DNA of 64,000 bases from Cladorhizidae sp. MBARI D1340-BT2 (Eukaryota > Porifera > Demospongiae > Poecilosclerida > Cladorhizidae): assembly GCA_028752905.1 (NCBI GenBank), contig JAQNBH010000007.1, positions 40,775,872-40,839,871 of the forward strand, in the 5' to 3' direction. Shown here one piece after another: positions 35,270-45,918 of the stretch (the stretch's first letter is position 1; the number at the start of each line of letters is the position of its first letter). The position numbers were made by a program, and so were the translations under genes. A model generated the notes under the pieces. It was given only the letters and a program-made list of their open reading frames with translations, ran no database searches and had not been told where the DNA came from.

Positions 35270-35730
35270 CCTAACAGAAATGACCCTTTCTTGTTGTAAA
35301 AGAACAGGAAACATCAAAACTGACAAGACACGCATCCTGTCCCAAACATTCACCTGGAATACGCTTGATAAATTGCCCAGAATCCTTGACATAATGTACT
35401 TCTATTTCCAGCTACAGGTGAGAGCAAATGTGGTGTGAATTTGGAAAACTTATATGGTGCATGTATGCATGACAGAATTGGCCTAAGGGGAACCTCAGTT
35501 AGGGACCTATAAATCAATGGTGGTCTACTTCCAGTGGACCTAATTGTTATTTCTCCTATCTTTTCCATATTCTTTAATACACAATTCACCTTGCTTTCCT
35601 GTGCCATGTTTGGATCCTTCTTCAGTATTCCATATGTTTTGGTTTCCAGCATTCCTGTCAGCTTTGACCTTGAAATCTTCATTGGCATGCAATGTCCTCC
35701 TCCATCATATGAGACATGCTAGAGCTCTTG
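35270..35730 (-). pseudogene. Penelope-like element reverse transcriptase fragment
   Basis: Minus-strand 35688-35350 encodes KTYGILKKDPNMAQESKVN and GSRPPLIYRSLTEVPLRPIL, the N-terminal RT region with the R-P-x-L-Y...PLRPI-S pattern typical of Penelope-like elements. In these the family usually reads P-x-x-Y-G-L-P-K-x-H-K before the PLRP; the GLPKTHK stretch is shortened here. After a frameshift, 35350-35270 continues with CLVSFDVSCSFT, the catalytic motif A. No GIY-YIG endonuclease is visible downstream. A short, broken fragment. Confidence 0.75.
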
Positions 35731-35833
35731 ATTTCAGTGAAAAACCATAAAAACAACTTTCCAATAATTATAACTTCTAGAAGGTAAACACCCTAGGCTA
35801 AGAATGTGTCCATGTGTAGAACACAGCCAGTTT

Positions 35834-35945
35834 TATGACCCTTTACCATTTACAATCTAAAAATGATTTTAAATGGTAAAGGGTCATCTAACTGACTGTG
35901 TTCTACAACATGGGTACAGTCTTGTTTCCTTTCTATTTCATGTGC
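35834..35945 (+). repeat. Dispersed repeat family P, copy 3 (best preserved)
   Basis: Inverted repeat ATGACCCTTTACCATTTA at 35836 and TAAATGGTAAAGGGTCAT at about 35870-35888, followed by CTAACTGACTGTG and CATGGGTACAGTCTTG. Same order as the copies at 4491-4602 and 14610-14675. Confidence 0.75.
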
Positions 35946-36254
35946 CACTCCCATACAATAGAGAACCTTATCTCTATACTCCGCACACCCTCTCTCTCAT
36001 TCTATATCCAATACATACATTCAGTTCATGTGTACTATATAATTGATGAGCATAGCGAGCCGTCAGTGGAGATTTGGATGAAAAACTTGGTAGAGCTGTG
36101 AAGGGCATATCTATGTAACCCGTATATACATTCACACGTAAAAATTTAAACGGGTCACCAACCTTAAATAATGTGGACTTGTACAAACAAGGAATGGTCG
36201 TCATAGTGAAAACAAAGATCAACGATTGAGAAATCTACCATCCATTAAATCTAT

Positions 36255-36630
36255 CTCCCGGACAGAGTTCACCTCCATGCTCACCAACCAGACAGAGTTC
36301 ACCCCATGCTCACCAACCAGACAGAGTTCACCTCTATGCTCACCAACCAGGCAGAGTTCACCCCATGCTCACCAACCAGACAGAGTTCACCCCATGCTCA
36401 CCAACCAGCCAGAGTTCACCCCATGCTCACCTACCAGACAGAGTTCACCCCATGCTCACCAACCAGACAAGAGTTCACCCCATGCTCACCAACCAGACAG
36501 AGTTCACCCAATGCTCACCAACCAGACAGAGTTAACCCCATGCTCACCATCCATACCCATCCATACAGAGTTCACCCCCATGCTCACTAACCAGACAGTG
36601 GTCAACCCCATGCTCACCTCCCTGCATAGA
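36255..36630 (+). repeat. 30-bp minisatellite (about 12 copies)
   Basis: The unit is GTTCACCCCATGCTCACCAA plus CCAGACAGAG. Variants carry an extra base in CACCTC(C/T)ATG units, which shifts the frame. It is unrelated in sequence to the 30-bp array at 7858-8400. Confidence 0.94.
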
Positions 36631-36834
36631 GATGGATGGTTCCAGTGTTATCATAGTGTTGGATTTTATCCAAACTGTTTGGAATTTTGACCCTTAAATT
36701 TTCTGTTTGGATTTTATCAATAAATTTTTGGATTTTTCATCATTAGAAAATTGTTTGACATTTCATGCATATCAGACCATGTGCAGCCTATTTCAAAACC
36801 GCTCTCTGTGGTATTAGCCGAGTGTGGTCATTTT

Positions 36835-36942
36835 GTGGTCACCTGGTCTGTGCAGGAATATTCATGTGGTCACTTGGTCTGTCAGAAATATTCCTGCACA
36901 GTCCTGTGTTATTATGTGGTCACCTGGTCTGTGCAGGAATAT
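36835..36942 (+). repeat. Three copies of a 27-28-bp motif
   Basis: TGTGGTCACCTGGTCTGTGC (then AGGAATAT) occurs at 36835, 36865 (diverged) and 36915. An inverted ATATTCCTGCACA lies at about 36888. Local structure just upstream of the hAT transposase remnant. Confidence 0.7.
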
Positions 36943-37046
36943 GCTTGCAGAACCGAACCCTTTGATCTATGTGCATGCTCATGCATGAGCTATCTGGTTG
37001 GGCTGATTTGTGAATCTTTCACAGTGAGTGTCAGAAAGAGTTAGCT

Positions 37047-38310
37047 ATGGCATCTTCAGAATACAGTACTTCAAGGTTACCAGAAAAAGATTCTTCAGAT
37101 ATGGATTCTGACTCTGATAATGAGGTTTCACAAATTGTTGACCGTCAAATCTCTACATCTATCAGGTCTTCTAAGTCTGCAAAAAAGTGATTGTGTGTCT
37201 ATCGTAGACAGTATGCAAAGACTTTCCCATTGGCCACAACTTCGAGAAAGGGAATCTTCTTTTGCCTTCTGTATGAAGTGCTCTCGTGATATAAACCTTG
37301 GAAGAGTACTAGAGATCTCAGGAGACATCAGGAAACGAAATTACACAAACACTCAGAAAAAGATGGTGTGGGTACTGCCTCTACAGTCCTACTTTGGGCC
37401 AATAAGAGAGGAGTCTTCTGTAATCCGTTCAGAAGTACTCTTCGCATATTTCCTTGGAGAGAACCATCTTGCCTTACAATTGGGATATTATTGTAACAAA
37501 CTATTCAAGTTGATGTTTCCTGATTCTTCTATTGCTAAAGATTTTAAGTGCAGTCGTAGTAAAGCAACAGCTGTGTTGAAAGTTATTGCCCAGGATTGTT
37601 GGAAAACCATTTCCGCAGCAGTTAGAGAGACTAAATACTTCAGCCTCCAAACTGATGAGACAACTGATATTACCGTTACACAACAAGCTGCTATTATGCT
37701 TCGATTCTTCGATAACACCCAAGGACAGGTGAGATGTGTCTTCTTTGCCCTAGAGAGTGTAGAGAGGGCAACTGCAGAGCTGCTATTTAACACAATTGAT
37801 AAGCATTTTCAAGAATCCACTACCCTCCTTTATGATAATCATCGGATTAGGTACAGATGGGGCCAATGTAATGTTGGGAGCATGAAATTCAGTGATGTCA
37901 CGGTTATGATGTAAGCAGCCAGCTTTAGTTGCTCTCCATTGTCATTGTCACATAACAGCACTAATAGCAAGTGAGGCCTGCAAAGTCTTGCCTGATGAAT
38001 TGGAAGATCTGACAACTGATATATGGTATTATTTCCCAAGGGGGCCACAACAGTTTGAAGAATTTCAGAGTTTTGTGGAATGCAAGCCACACAAGTTGTT
38101 AAAAGCATGCCAAACATGATGGCTCAGCCTTAAAGCTTGTGTAAATCATCTCATCGAGCAATATGAAGCCTTACTCTCATACTTTCGAAGTACTGAGGAT
38201 AAGCAGGCAGTAGTGAGAAGAGTAACAATTGTACTTGAAAAGCCTCTGACCAAAGCTTACTTGCTCTTTCTATGTTATCTGGGGGAAAGTTCAGAAATAG
38301 TGCATTATGA
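37047..38310 (+). pseudogene. hAT transposase (BED-like finger type), decayed and 3'-truncated
   Basis: Starts at ATG 37047 (MASSEYSTSRLPEKDSSDMD). After frameshifts it continues with SFAFCMKCSRDINLGR and two downstream His (BED-like finger), MFPDSSIAKDFKCSRSKAT, and FSLQTDETTDITVTQQAAIM (first catalytic Asp). In another frame (37842-37910) it has IGLGTDGANVMLGA (second Asp), then HCHCHITALIASEACK. An in-frame stop follows at about 38118, before WLSLKACVNHLIEQYEALLS. The ERSFS dimerisation end of hAT transposases is missing: coding similarity stops near 38300, exactly where a 45-bp minisatellite begins. Distinct from the other three hAT transposases in this window. Confidence 0.85.
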
Positions 38311-39258
38311 CGGCAACACTGCAGCTGTCAGCTAATGCACATGTCATTAGCACTGGAACAACCACTGCCGCTTCCAGCTAATACACATGTCATTAGCACT
38401 GGAACATTGCAGCTGCCAGCTAATACACATGTCATTAGCACTGGAACATTGCAGCTGCCAGCTAATACACATGTCATTAGCACTGGAACAACACTGCAGC
38501 TGCCAGCTAATACACATGTCATTAGCACTGGAACAACACTGCAGCTGTCAGCTAATACACATGTCATTAGCACTGCAACAACACTGCAGCTATCAGATAA
38601 TGACATGTCATTAGCACTGGAACAACACTGCAGCTGCCAGCTAATGCACACGTTATTAGCACTGGAACAACACTGCAGCTGTCAGCTAATAACATGTCAT
38701 TAGCACTGGAACAACACTGCAGCTATCAGCTAATACACATGTCATTAGCACTGCAACAACACTGCAGCTGCCAGCTAATACACATGTCATTAGCACTGGA
38801 ACAACACTGCAGCTGCCAGCTAATACACATTGCATTAACACTGGAACAACATTGCAGCTGTCAGCTAATGTACATGTCATTAGCACTGGAACAACACTGC
38901 AGCTGTCAGCTAATGACATGTCATTAGCACTCGAACAACACTGCAGCTGTCAGCTAATGCACATGTCATTAGCACTGGAACACTGCAGCTGTCAGATAAT
39001 GACATGTCATTAGCACTGGAACAACATTGCAGCTGTCAGCTAATGTACATGTCATTAGCACTGGAAAAACACTGCAGCTGTCAGCTAATGACATGTCATT
39101 AGCACTGGAACAACACTGCAGCTGTCAGCTAATGCACATGTCATTAGCACTTGAACAAAACTGCAGCTGGCAGCTAATGCACATGTCATTAGCACTGGAA
39201 CAACATTGCAGCTGTCACATGTCATTAGCACTGGAACAACACTGCAGCTGGCAGCTAA
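38311..39258 (+). repeat. 45-bp minisatellite (about 21 copies)
   Basis: The unit is CACTGGAACAACACTGCAGC then TGTCAGCTAATGCACATGTCATTAG, written in two parts. Units vary by loss of 3 bases (ACAACACTG/ACACTG) and of the TGCAC. It abuts the truncated hAT transposase on its left. Confidence 0.95.
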
Positions 39259-39530
39259 ATATACACATGCAGCTGCAGATCTTTCAAGACTAGGTGTAGT
39301 CATTGTGTGGGCCATTACTGAAGCTGTGGTTAATAGTGTTCAAGACTCATTTCTTGCCCACAATCATGTTTAGTTGTGCATGTAAACTTCTTCACATGTG
39401 CAGGAGTTCCACTCCCCCAAACAGTGTGGCTCCCTGACCCATAGGCTCTGGATATGCAAGGCTCTCCTCCACTGTACGTCCAATCAGACAGTGACCAAAT
39501 CTTCAATGACTTGCAACAACTAATATTAGC
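39259..39530. other. No feature recognised
   Basis: Unique-looking sequence with no coding motif. Confidence 0.5.
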
Positions 39531-39539
39531 TTATGATGA

Positions 39540-39650
39540 CCTTCTCAATAATCAACTTGAATTGGACTAGCTTAATGGTTCCATTAGAAGTTCTAACCTT
39601 TGTTGGGAATAATGAGATGCTAAGACTCGTGTGAGCTTGTTATATACCGG
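39540..39650 (+). repeat. Dispersed repeat family F copy
   Basis: CCTTCTCAATAATCAACTTG, a degraded core (TTAGAAGTTCTAACCTTTG) and GGAATAATGAGATGCTAAG, ACTCGTGTGAGC. It preserves the outer end seen inverted at 33181-33293. Confidence 0.65.
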
Positions 39651-39714
39651 CAGTTAGCTCTCCATCATATGATACAAACATGCATCAAGCACGTGAACAT
39701 GAAGTGTGAACATA

Positions 39715-40250
<536 letters not shown>

Positions 40251-40506
40251 TAAAGACATGCAACATCAAAGAATGTTAAATAACAACATTATGGTAGGCA
40301 TGGCTTCAAGTTCAGGGTCTTGATAATGTCCCCCAGCAGCCAGGCAAGTCCATTCCACAATCCGTATTGAACCACTCACACTTTGTTGCTAGGCTGATGT
40401 GCAATGGGTTAGGGCTTGGTCAGAGCTAATGCATTGACAAGGCCAGCGGCAAGGATTAGGGCAATGGCTAGGACTATGCCATTCACACACAAACACATGT
40501 GAGTTG

Positions 40507-41165
40507 GAGTGATCTACCTGACAGTTCACACAAAGGATGTGCTAATTGAGTAAATGCCAGTAAAGCACCACAAACAGAGCACTATTCACTGGCGAGTATT
40601 GGTAGCCCTAACCATTACCCTATCTAATGCTCTTGCCCTAGCCATTGCCCTAACCATAGCTCCATACATGTCCCTGCCATTGTTCCTTGCTCAACCCCGA
40701 AGTTTTATACTGCTGCCCCCCCCCCCCCCCCCCCCCACAAACACACACCACATATATTTGCACACATAGTTATGCTTCAGGATAGGTCAATAGCTAGGAC
40801 AATAACTAGGGATAATAGCCAGGATTAGGGCTAGGTCAATAGCCAGGATTAGGGCTAGGTCAATAGCCAGGATTAGGGCTAGGTCAATAGCCAGGCTAGG
40901 TATATGGCCACGATTAGGGCTAGGTCAATAGCTAGGGTTAGGCCTAGGTTAGAGCTGACATGGCCAATGTTTAGGATTAGGACAATGCCAGGATTAGGGT
41001 AATGGCTAGGATTAAGGCAATGGCTAGGGCCAGGGCAGTGTCTAGAGCCAGTTCTAATAACAACAGTGAATATACTGCATCTGTTTGTGGTGTGCTCCAC
41101 TGGCATTTACACAATTAGCACATCCTTTATGTTTGAACTGGTTACCATATCAGGTAGCACTCACT
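40507..41165. repeat. Long imperfect inverted repeat (foldback/MITE-like)
   Basis: The left arm (about 40507-40665) includes GAGTGATCTACCTGACAGTT, AAAGGATGTGCTAATTGAG, TAAATGCCAG and CACCACAAACAGA. The right arm (about 40985-41165), read in reverse complement, gives the same words in the same order (GAGTGCTACCTGAT, AAAGGATGTGCTAATTGTG, TAAATGCCAG, ACCACAAACAGA), ending in CCCTAGCCATTGCC-type words on both sides. The spacer holds a C run (about 40712-40736) and a 24-bp array. A foldback element is the likeliest explanation. Confidence 0.75.
40795..40965 (+). repeat. 24-bp tandem repeat in the inverted-repeat spacer
   Basis: About 6 units of ATTAGGGCTAGGTCAATAGC plus CAGG, degenerating to both sides. 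The TTAGGG words are part of the 24-mer and not a telomeric run. Confidence 0.88.
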
Positions 41166-41310
41166 TGTATGTCTGATGTGTGTATGTGTGTCACTGTGTG
41201 TGTGTGTCCATGCATGCATTCACAGGGGTGGCTTAGCAGGGTGGGCCGGGTGGGCCATGGCCCACCCAACTTTTCTCAAAAATAAAATATATATAGTTGC
41301 CTGCTATATG

Positions 41311-41368
41311 TAACAGACAGTCTATTATTTGGTCACTACATAGTGACCAAACAATAGATTGTCTGTTA
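41311..41368. repeat. Subterminal hairpin of the hAT at 41223-44066
   Basis: TAACAGACAGTCTATTATTT at 41311 pairs with AAACAATAGATTGTCTGTTA ending 41368. The stems are nearly 28 bases with two mismatches around GGTCACTA..TAGTGACC, and the loop is minimal. Its place about 90 bases from the left end suits a transposase-binding or structural role; that is inference. Confidence 0.85.
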
Positions 41369-41479
41369 AGTGATCAGTAGCACCACAGTGAATGTAATTT
41401 TCAATTAGCTGTACTAGCTACAGTATAGTTCAAAGGTCAACAGGCTATTGACCTTTCAACTGAAGTAGAGCCAGCTGGA

Positions 41480-43727
41480 TTGATGGCTGTTAGTGAGTGC
41501 ATTGAACCTTTTCATCCAGGGAAAAAGTTTAATTTCCCCAAGAAGAAGTATGGGTCAAGGTTGAGATCTTATCAAGCACAGTGTTCAGGATTACCCATTC
41601 TTCACTACGATGTAGAGAAGGGCACCATTTTTTGCCATACTTGTACAAAGGCAGTGGCTCAAAAGAAGATTTTGGCTTCAAAACCAGCAGATAGTGCCTT
41701 TGTAAGTATATTCAATAGTTAGCAAGTTAGCTATAAATATATATTTACATCTACCATATCTTATTTTATATAGATATCAGCTGGCTTTTCCAATTGGAAA
41801 GATGGAATAATATCTAAGATAAAGAAACACCATGCGTCTGAGCATCATAGGGAGGCATGTGAAGCCCTTTTTATCTTACCAACCCAAGCTAAGAACATCG
41901 ATGAGCTGCTTCACATTGGTCATGCAAGTTTTTTAAAAATGGAAATCGTCAGATATTGAAAACAATTTTAGAAAATATACAGTTCCTAGCTAGGCAAGGT
42001 ATTCCTCTGAGGGAATAGGGAATGGGGAACTGACGGCAAAGAATTAAATTCAAATTTTATGCAGCTGTTTCTTCTTCGTTCGATTGATAATCCTAACATC
42101 TCAAAATGGCTTACTCGTCAAAATGATACGTACGTTTCTAAAGACATACAAAATAAAATTATAACACTAATGTCAAATACTGTTCTTCGTGATATAGCAG
42201 CTAATTTGCAGCAAGCATATTTTTACGTTATTATGACTGATGAAGCAAATGATGCATCGAACAAAGAACAGCTAGTTTTGGTTTTCCGTTGGGTAGACAA
42301 TAACCTTGATGTACATGAAGAACTTTTAGTTTTGTATCAGCTTGACAGTGCAGATGCTACAACCATTTACCCAGTAATCAAGGATGTATTATTAGCCTTG
42401 AACTTAGATATACGACTGATGAAGCAAATGATGCATCGAACAAAGAACAGCTAGTTTTGGTTTTCCGTTGGGTAGACAATAACCTTGATGTATATGAAGA
42501 ACTTTTAGTTTTGTATCAGCTTGACAGTGCAGATGCTACAACCATTTACCCAGTAATCAAGGATGTATTATTAGCCTTGAACTTAGATATACACAAGGTA
42601 AGAGGCCAGTGCTATGATGGGGCCAGCACAATGTCAGGAGCAAAGGGTGGAGTAAAAGAAAATCAGAGATGATGAGCCCCGTGCTATATATACCCATTGT
42701 TATAAGCACGCCTTAAATTTGGCTGCAGGAGACACTATGAAAAGATGTAAATTACTAAGGGATTCAAGGATACAACTTATGGATTATGTAAATTAGTCAA
42801 ATTTTTACCGAAGCGTGATGGAATCTTTAGGAAATTAAAAGAAGAATTGGAACCAGACACTCCTGGATTGAAGCAACTTTGTCCTACCTGTTGAACGGTG
42901 CATGGAGACTCACTCAAGAGTGTACTTGACAATTACACTGTTCTTCAGGAGCTAGGGACTGTTGCTTATGATCAGTCAAAGGATATATACTGAAATTAGG
43001 GCCTGAATAACTGGAATTTCTTCCCAAATGTTATTTTTTTGGCATTTCTTTAGCACAGTTGTTGTTGAGACATTTAGACAATTTAAGCCATACAATGCAG
43101 TACAAGAATCTGTCCGCAACAGAAGGCCAGCAAGTTGTCAAGCAAACCTTACAGGGAATGTGTACAGATGATGATAACTTCAAGGGGTTTTGGAAGGTTG
43201 TCAAAATGAAGGCAATGCAGGTAGATGTTGGTGATCCTGTTCTTCCATGAAAGAGAAAGCTTCCAAGGCGCTATGAAGATGGTGACAGTGGAGGTGATTT
43301 TCCATCACAGCCTGAAGATTACTACAGGAGGATATTTTATGAAGCTTTGGACTTGAGCATACAGTGCATTGAAGACCGTTTTGACCAGCCAGGTTACCAA
43401 ATCTACTCAAAATTAGAGCAGTTACTCCTCAAAGTATGCCAAGGACATCCTCATGAACAAGAAGTGGAAGCTGTGAGGAGCCATTATCATTATTATGATG
43501 ACCTTGAGGTGCAGCGTAAGACACTGTCCAATTAGTTGAGTGAAGACATTTCACTATCAAGTATAGTTTCATACCTTAAGGGACTATCTGAACCCGCTAA
43601 CCATCTATTTTGGGAAGTCATCGTCTTAGTGAAGCTATTGCTTGTATTGCCAGCAACAAATGCAATATGTGAGAGGTCATTTAGTGCCCTTAGGCGTCTC
43701 AAAACCTATCTCAGATCTATACGATGA
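41480..43727 (+). pseudogene. hAT transposase (ZMYM/TTF-type), frameshifted
   Basis: The first piece (41480-41701) has GTIFCHTCTKAVAQKK, a TTF-type Cys pair. A GTAAGT donor at 41702 and a TTTATATAG acceptor at 41773 remove 72 bases and join it in frame to ISAGFSNWKDGIISKIKKHH (41774 on), which completes the finger as in relatives. Later come IMTDEANDASNKEQ (first catalytic Asp), RGQCYDGASTMSGAKGGV (second) and ATNAICERSFSALRRLKTYL (C-terminal dimerisation, about 43650-43720). Frameshifts near 41935 and 42000, a 179-bp frame-breaking duplication and an in-frame stop after VKENQR leave it inactive. Confidence 0.88.
42235..42592 (+). repeat. 179-bp tandem duplication inside the hAT transposase
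   Basis: 42235-42413 and 42414-42592 are direct copies differing at only about one or two bases (GTACATGAAG / GTATATGAAG). Each covers the first catalytic Asp region. 179 is not a multiple of three, so the duplication itself breaks the frame. The near-identity marks it as recent. Confidence 0.93.
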
Positions 43728-44071
43728 CTCAACTTTGTCCTAATAACTTGTATGTGCATCAGGATAGACTGGACAAAATCAACCTTTTAGATATAGGTAA
43801 TCAATTCATTTATGCCAATGAACACAGGCATGCAATATTTGGTAGATTTGATTTGTAATGTGTAATTTCATAACTCAATTGTGACTCAAACCATGGTAAA
43901 ACAGTAGTTGGACAAAAATCATGAACTTCTAATGGCTATTTGCAAACATTTAAAAAATATTTTTTTGTGGCCTCAAGCGGCCTCATCCTCCTTTTGACCC
44001 ATCCAGCCTTAAAGTAGCTGAGCCACCCCTGGCCCACCCAACCTTAGAGTGGCTGAGCCACCCCTGATTCA

Positions 44072-44252
44072 TGTGTGTGTGAGGCGTAGAGATATGGATA
44101 ATGTGTGGGCATGTAATGGTGTTGCATATTATGTTGTCAAGGTCACCATCCAGCTGCTAGTGCAACTCCCTCAGATGATGACCTCACCTCTACACTGGCA
44201 TGTCTTATGGCAACATTGAGCCAGCATTCTTGTAGCCAAGGAGGCCATTTTG

Positions 44253-44318
<66 letters not shown>

Positions 44319-44544
44319 TCTCAGTCGAAGATATGAGGTCTTGCATGAAGGTCTCTCTGTCTTCATAACTAGGCATTATCTCAATAAAATAATAACTACT
44401 TCACATTAAGAACAGATGAAACTCCCCAGTGTGGTGTTGGTCCAGTGTGTTACCCATGGTTAGGCCTAGATCAATAGCTAGCATTAAGCTTAGGGCTTGA
44501 GTCAGAGTAAAGCATTGACATGGCCAATGGCTATGAGAGGTGCA
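44072..44544. repeat. GT microsatellite and repeat-derived flank
   Basis: A (GT)n run of about 65 bases at 44253-44318. From about 44459 the sequence TAGGCCTAGATCAATAGC and AGGGCTTGAGTCAGAG resembles the inverted-repeat region at 40385-41050. The minus open frame with a poly-HT stretch (44143-44376) is an artefact of the GT run. Confidence 0.7.
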
Positions 44545-45655
44545 CTATAAGACAGTTGAGTGGAGCGGGGAGAAAAAAAACTATGGTAGGGGTAGTGTAT
44601 GTGAATCCAGAAGGAGTGAGAGTGAGAGAGACGGAGGTATTGTTTGAGGTATTGTAGGAGGATGTGGTAAAGTATGAAGAGAAAGGTTTCGATGTGATTA
44701 TGATGGGGGACTTCAATGCAAAGATTGGACTAGGCATGGAAGACAAACCAAACAGTAATGGAAGGTGGTTGTTGGAGTTGGTTAGGACTGGAGGTCTGGT
44801 TGTGGGGAACGAGTTGCAGTGCTGTGAGGGCAGGTGGACGTGGGAATGTGGGGAGAGAAAGTCGGTCATAGATTATATGTTGTTTAGTGAGGACGTGGAT
44901 GTAGCTAGGGTAGTAGTTGAGGACTCAGGCAAGCTGGATGTGGGGTCGGACCATAACATTATTTGGGGAGAAATTACGTGGGGTAGGAGAGAGGTACAAG
45001 TGAGAAGAGAGCGACATAAATGGAGAGTTGACAATAGGTTAGACTGGGTGGAGTATCAGGAGGCAGTGGAGGAAATGTTCATAAGGTGGGAAGAGGAGGT
45101 GAGAGAGCTTGACAAGATTTGGGAGGAAACATAGTTGAAGAGGCGTGGGGTAGGTGGAAGGAGAAAGTTTTGGCTGCAGCGGAGAAAGGAGTCGGAAGGA
45201 AGAAGATTACAGACAGGTTAGAGGGATGGTGGTCCAGAGGATGTGGAGTGGTTAATTGGTGTCAGGAAGGAGAAATGTAAGAGGCTAAGGGAATCCAGGA
45301 AGAGAGGGGAGAGAGAGGCTACATTAGTACAACTATGGGATGACTTTAGAGAAGCAAGAAAGGAAGTGAAAAAGATTATTAGGATAGAGAAGAATGAATT
45401 GAGGAAGAGAACTATAAAGAAGATTAGAGAGCAGAGTGGGACTAGTTGTAAGCTGTTTTGGAATGATTTAAGAATAAAGAGGAAGGAGAGAAGGATAAAA
45501 GGAGTGAAAGATGATGAGGGAAGGATGGTGGAGGAAGAAGTCAAAGTGTTGGAGGTGATGGCAAAACACTGGGAAGAATTAGAGATAGGAGAAGTGGGTG
45601 GGCATGAGCTGGGTATGTGTGAAGAAGTAAGTTGGGAGGAAGTAGTGGAGGTAAT
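44545..45655 (+). pseudogene. LINE ORF2 5' half: apurinic endonuclease region
   Basis: GVVYVNPEGVRV, an in-frame stop near 44655, then VIMMGDFNAKIGLG, SVIDYMLF and VGSDHNIIW. These are the core motifs of the AP-endonuclease domain of non-LTR retrotransposons (G-D-F-N and the catalytic S-D-H). After frameshifts near 45135-45240 a Lys/Arg/Glu-rich linker (45243-45655) leads toward where RT would begin (WEEVVEVI). The element stops there, just as a probable LTR starts at 45656. Either the LTR element inserted into the LINE, with the LINE RT lost, or the junction is a rearrangement. Confidence 0.83.
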
Positions 45656-45803
45656 TGTAGTATAATCATTCATGCTCACAATCACTAATTATCCATGACT
45701 CACGATCACGTGTATTGTTACGTGACGTAATGTTCTTGTCGTTATGATTGAGTTTAAGTTGCTTACACTATTGTGAATTGTTCGGTTGTTCCCCCTTCAT
45801 ACA
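45656..45803 (+). repeat. Candidate 5' LTR of the Gypsy-type element
   Basis: The sequence begins TGTAGTATAATC right where the LINE frame ends. It closes CCCCTTCATACA, followed at 45804 by TGGCGCTGCGA, which looks like a tRNA primer-binding start (TGGCGC). TG..CA ends fit an LTR. At about 148 bp it would be short, and no 3' LTR copy is in the window to confirm it. Confidence 0.45.
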
Positions 45804-45918
45804 TGGCGCTGCGAATTATTCGGACCTAAGGAGTGTTTCACCGACGTCAAAAGTGACCACACCTTGAAACCTACCATCGTTTTCATCCCAATTTGGGGTA
45901 TTCGTCGGCTCGCTAATC

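Larger units (their letters stand above)
41223..44066 (+). mobile_element. hAT-type DNA transposon, 5-bp target duplication
   Basis: Left end CAGGGGTGGCTTAGC at 41223, right end GCTGAGCCACCCCTG ending at 44066. ATTCA directly repeats at 41218-41222 and 44067-44071. A second right-end copy (AGTAGCTGAGCCACCCCTG) lies 35 bases inside, so the 3' terminus is duplicated. The interior holds a 58-bp subterminal hairpin (41311-41368) and a decayed transposase. It interrupts repeat-derived DNA: AGGGCTTG..TCAGAG..GCATTGACA words at 40409-40445 recur at 44490-44520. Confidence 0.88.

Noticed and set aside
7858..39258. Idea that minisatellite periods are mostly multiples of three (30, 42, 51, 21, 30, 45, 24)
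   Set aside because: Other arrays have 28, 40, about 50, 17/18 and 55; seven of twelve is weak evidence, and in-frame arrays are easier to notice through long open frames.
40795..41045. Telomere-like TTAGGG words
   Set aside because: TTAGGG is only part of a 24-bp unit; there is no (TTAGGG)n run.
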